Positions 4,237 through 5,198 of a stretch of DNA of 5,198 nt are shown piece by piece. Location: positions 1 through 5,198 of the forward strand of contig JASIBM010000632.1 of NCBI GenBank assembly GCA_030045175.1, in the 5' to 3' direction. Source of the DNA: Streptosporangiaceae bacterium. GTDB lineage: Bacteria; Actinomycetota; Actinomycetes; Streptosporangiales; Streptosporangiaceae. The first letter of the stretch is position 1. Each line of letters opens with the position of its first letter. The notes beneath the pieces were generated by a model. It searched no databases and was not told the DNA's origin. It saw only the letters and a program-made list of their open reading frames with translations. A program made the position numbers and the translations under genes.

Positions 4237-5198
4237 GTGATAGCTGGAGACGCCGCTGGCGACGTGGCGGGCGCGCTGAGCGTACTGGAGCACGCACCCA
4301 CCGTAGCCGGGAAGGCCGGAACGTTCGCAGACCCGGTATTCGTGTTGTGCAACGGGCGGTCAGGGTCGACGCTGCTGCGGTTCCTGCTTGACGCGCACCC
4401 CGAGCTCGCATGCCCGCCGGAGACGAACCTGCCGGGGTTGTGCGTGCAGCTCGCAACCGTGTGGTCGCTGATCGAGGGCGCGCCGTTGTCGGCGAACCGG
4501 GGCGATGAGCCGCCGGAGATCCCCGAGCCGGCGATCGCCGGGGTGCGGGAAACGATGGACCGGATGGTCGGGTCGTACCTGACGCGGCGGGGCAAGCGGC
4601 GGTACTGCGACAAGAGCCTGGGCACGGCGCGCTACGCGCCACTGCTGATGCGCGTCTACCCGCAGGCGCAATTCATTTGCCTGTTCCGGCACCCAATGGA
4701 CGTGATCGCCTCTGGGGCTGAGGCATGCCCGTGGGGGCTGAACGGGTACGGGTTTGACCCGTACATCGCGGCGACGCCGGGAAACGCGGTCATGGCGCTG
4801 GCAAATTTCTGGGCCGACAACGTGCGGACGACGCTGGCGGCCGAGGAGCGTTTCGCCGATCAGTGCTTCCGGCTGCGATATGAGGACCTGGTCTCCGATC
4901 CCGAGGCGGTGGCGGCGGACCTGTTCGAGTTCCTTGGGGTCGCCCCGGCACCGGGAATCTCTCAGGACTGCTTCTCAGCCGAGCGGGAGCGGTTCGGTCC
5001 GGCCGACTACAAGATCTGGTACACCTCGAAGGTCAGCGACGACTCGGTAGGGCGTGGCTGGTCGGTGCCAATGGGCATGATCGCACCACAGCTACTCGAG
5101 GTGATCAACGAGATGGCCGGCCGGCTGGGCTACCTGGCCGTCGATGGCGAGTGGGGCACCACCGAGCCGCCCGGGGACCTGCGCGTGCCGGTCACCAC
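4237..5198 (+). CDS. PAPS-dependent sulfotransferase family protein, C-terminal end beyond window
   Basis: A continuous frame of 320 codons runs from GTG 4237 off the right edge. After about 30 poorly conserved residues comes the 5'-phosphosulfate-binding loop CNGRSGSTLLRFLLDAHPEL (38-57) with Arg41, Ser42, Gly43, Ser44 and Thr45. DKS (125-127) is a likely conserved active-site segment. FRHPMDVIASG (150-160), with Arg151 and Ser159, is the 3'-phosphate-binding motif. RYEDLVSDP (214-222) and GRGWSVP (272-278) are typical of bacterial sulfotransferases of the Sulfotransfer_3 type. The enzyme should transfer sulfate from PAPS to a hydroxyl or amino group of an unidentified acceptor; it has no signal peptide and is therefore cytoplasmic. 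Nearly the whole catalytic domain is present, so only a short tail or an extra domain is missing. Acceptor and pathway cannot be inferred because the following genes are not shown. Family assignment is firm. Confidence 0.93.
   Translation, partial: MIAGDAAGDVAGALSVLEHAPTVAGKAGTFADPVFVLCNGRSGSTLLRFLLDAHPELACPPETNLPGLCVQLATVWSLIEGAPLSANRGDEPPEIPEPAIAGVRETMDRMVGSYLTRRGKRRYCDKSLGTARYAPLLMRVYPQAQFICLFRHPMDVIASGAEACPWGLNGYGFDPYIAATPGNAVMALANFWADNVRTTLAAEERFADQCFRLRYEDLVSDPEAVAADLFEFLGVAPAPGISQDCFSAERERFGPADYKIWYTSKVSDDSVGRGWSVPMGMIAPQLLEVINEMAGRLGYLAVDGEWGTTEPPGDLRVPVT

Noticed and set aside
3826..4293. Minus-strand frame of 155 aa spanning the end of paralogue 3 and the intergenic gap
   Set aside because: It overlaps an intact gene, crosses the AT-rich promoter and Shine-Dalgarno site of the sulfotransferase gene and has low-complexity Arg/Pro composition.
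4202..4692. Several overlapping minus-strand frames opposite the sulfotransferase
   Set aside because: The plus strand encodes both PAPS-binding motifs in one open frame; the minus frames lack start signals and recognisable domains.

Overview
The window reads as chromosomal DNA from a high-GC actinomycete (Actinomycetota). Codon third positions are strongly G/C, GTG starts occur, Shine-Dalgarno sites are purine-rich, and one gene start looks leaderless. The genus cannot be told from the sequence. Five genes are certain or nearly so and a sixth runs off the left edge. There are no rRNA, tRNA, CRISPR or transposase genes.

Left part (1-1919, minus strand): a small alpha/beta hydrolase of the KANL3/TEX30 type is followed 114 bp downstream by a lipid-anchored or exported beta-propeller (TolB/PD40-like) protein whose C-terminus lies outside the window. 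The gap between them is crowded with inverted repeats, so the second gene may be separately controlled. The hydrolase ATG sits 7 nt after a TAGTGT -10-like hexamer. Just upstream of the corresponding -35 position are three abutting 11-bp direct repeats, a layout typical of activator sites for winged-helix regulators.

Centre (2161-3910, plus strand): three tandem paralogues encode small exported proteins of 163-169 aa. They share a nearly invariant N-terminus (MKKVRY..GA.GA), an Ala-rich signal peptide and four conserved cysteines. I do not recognise the family. The first copy resembles the third in its signal peptide and the second in its mature domain. Copies one and two also share a 27-bp identical stretch that crosses the stop codon, which points to duplication with recombination or gene conversion. 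A perfect 28-bp palindrome follows copy 1. Copies 2 and 3 are 49 bp apart and are probably cotranscribed.

Right part (3911-5198): a 326-bp non-coding gap starts with terminator-like hairpins, passes through GC-rich DNA and ends in an AT-rich promoter-like stretch. A PAPS-dependent sulfotransferase then starts at a GTG with a good Shine-Dalgarno site and runs off the right edge. No functional link between the sulfotransferase, the exported proteins and the minus-strand genes can be shown from the sequence. The best candidate for something undescribed is the family of four-cysteine exported proteins.
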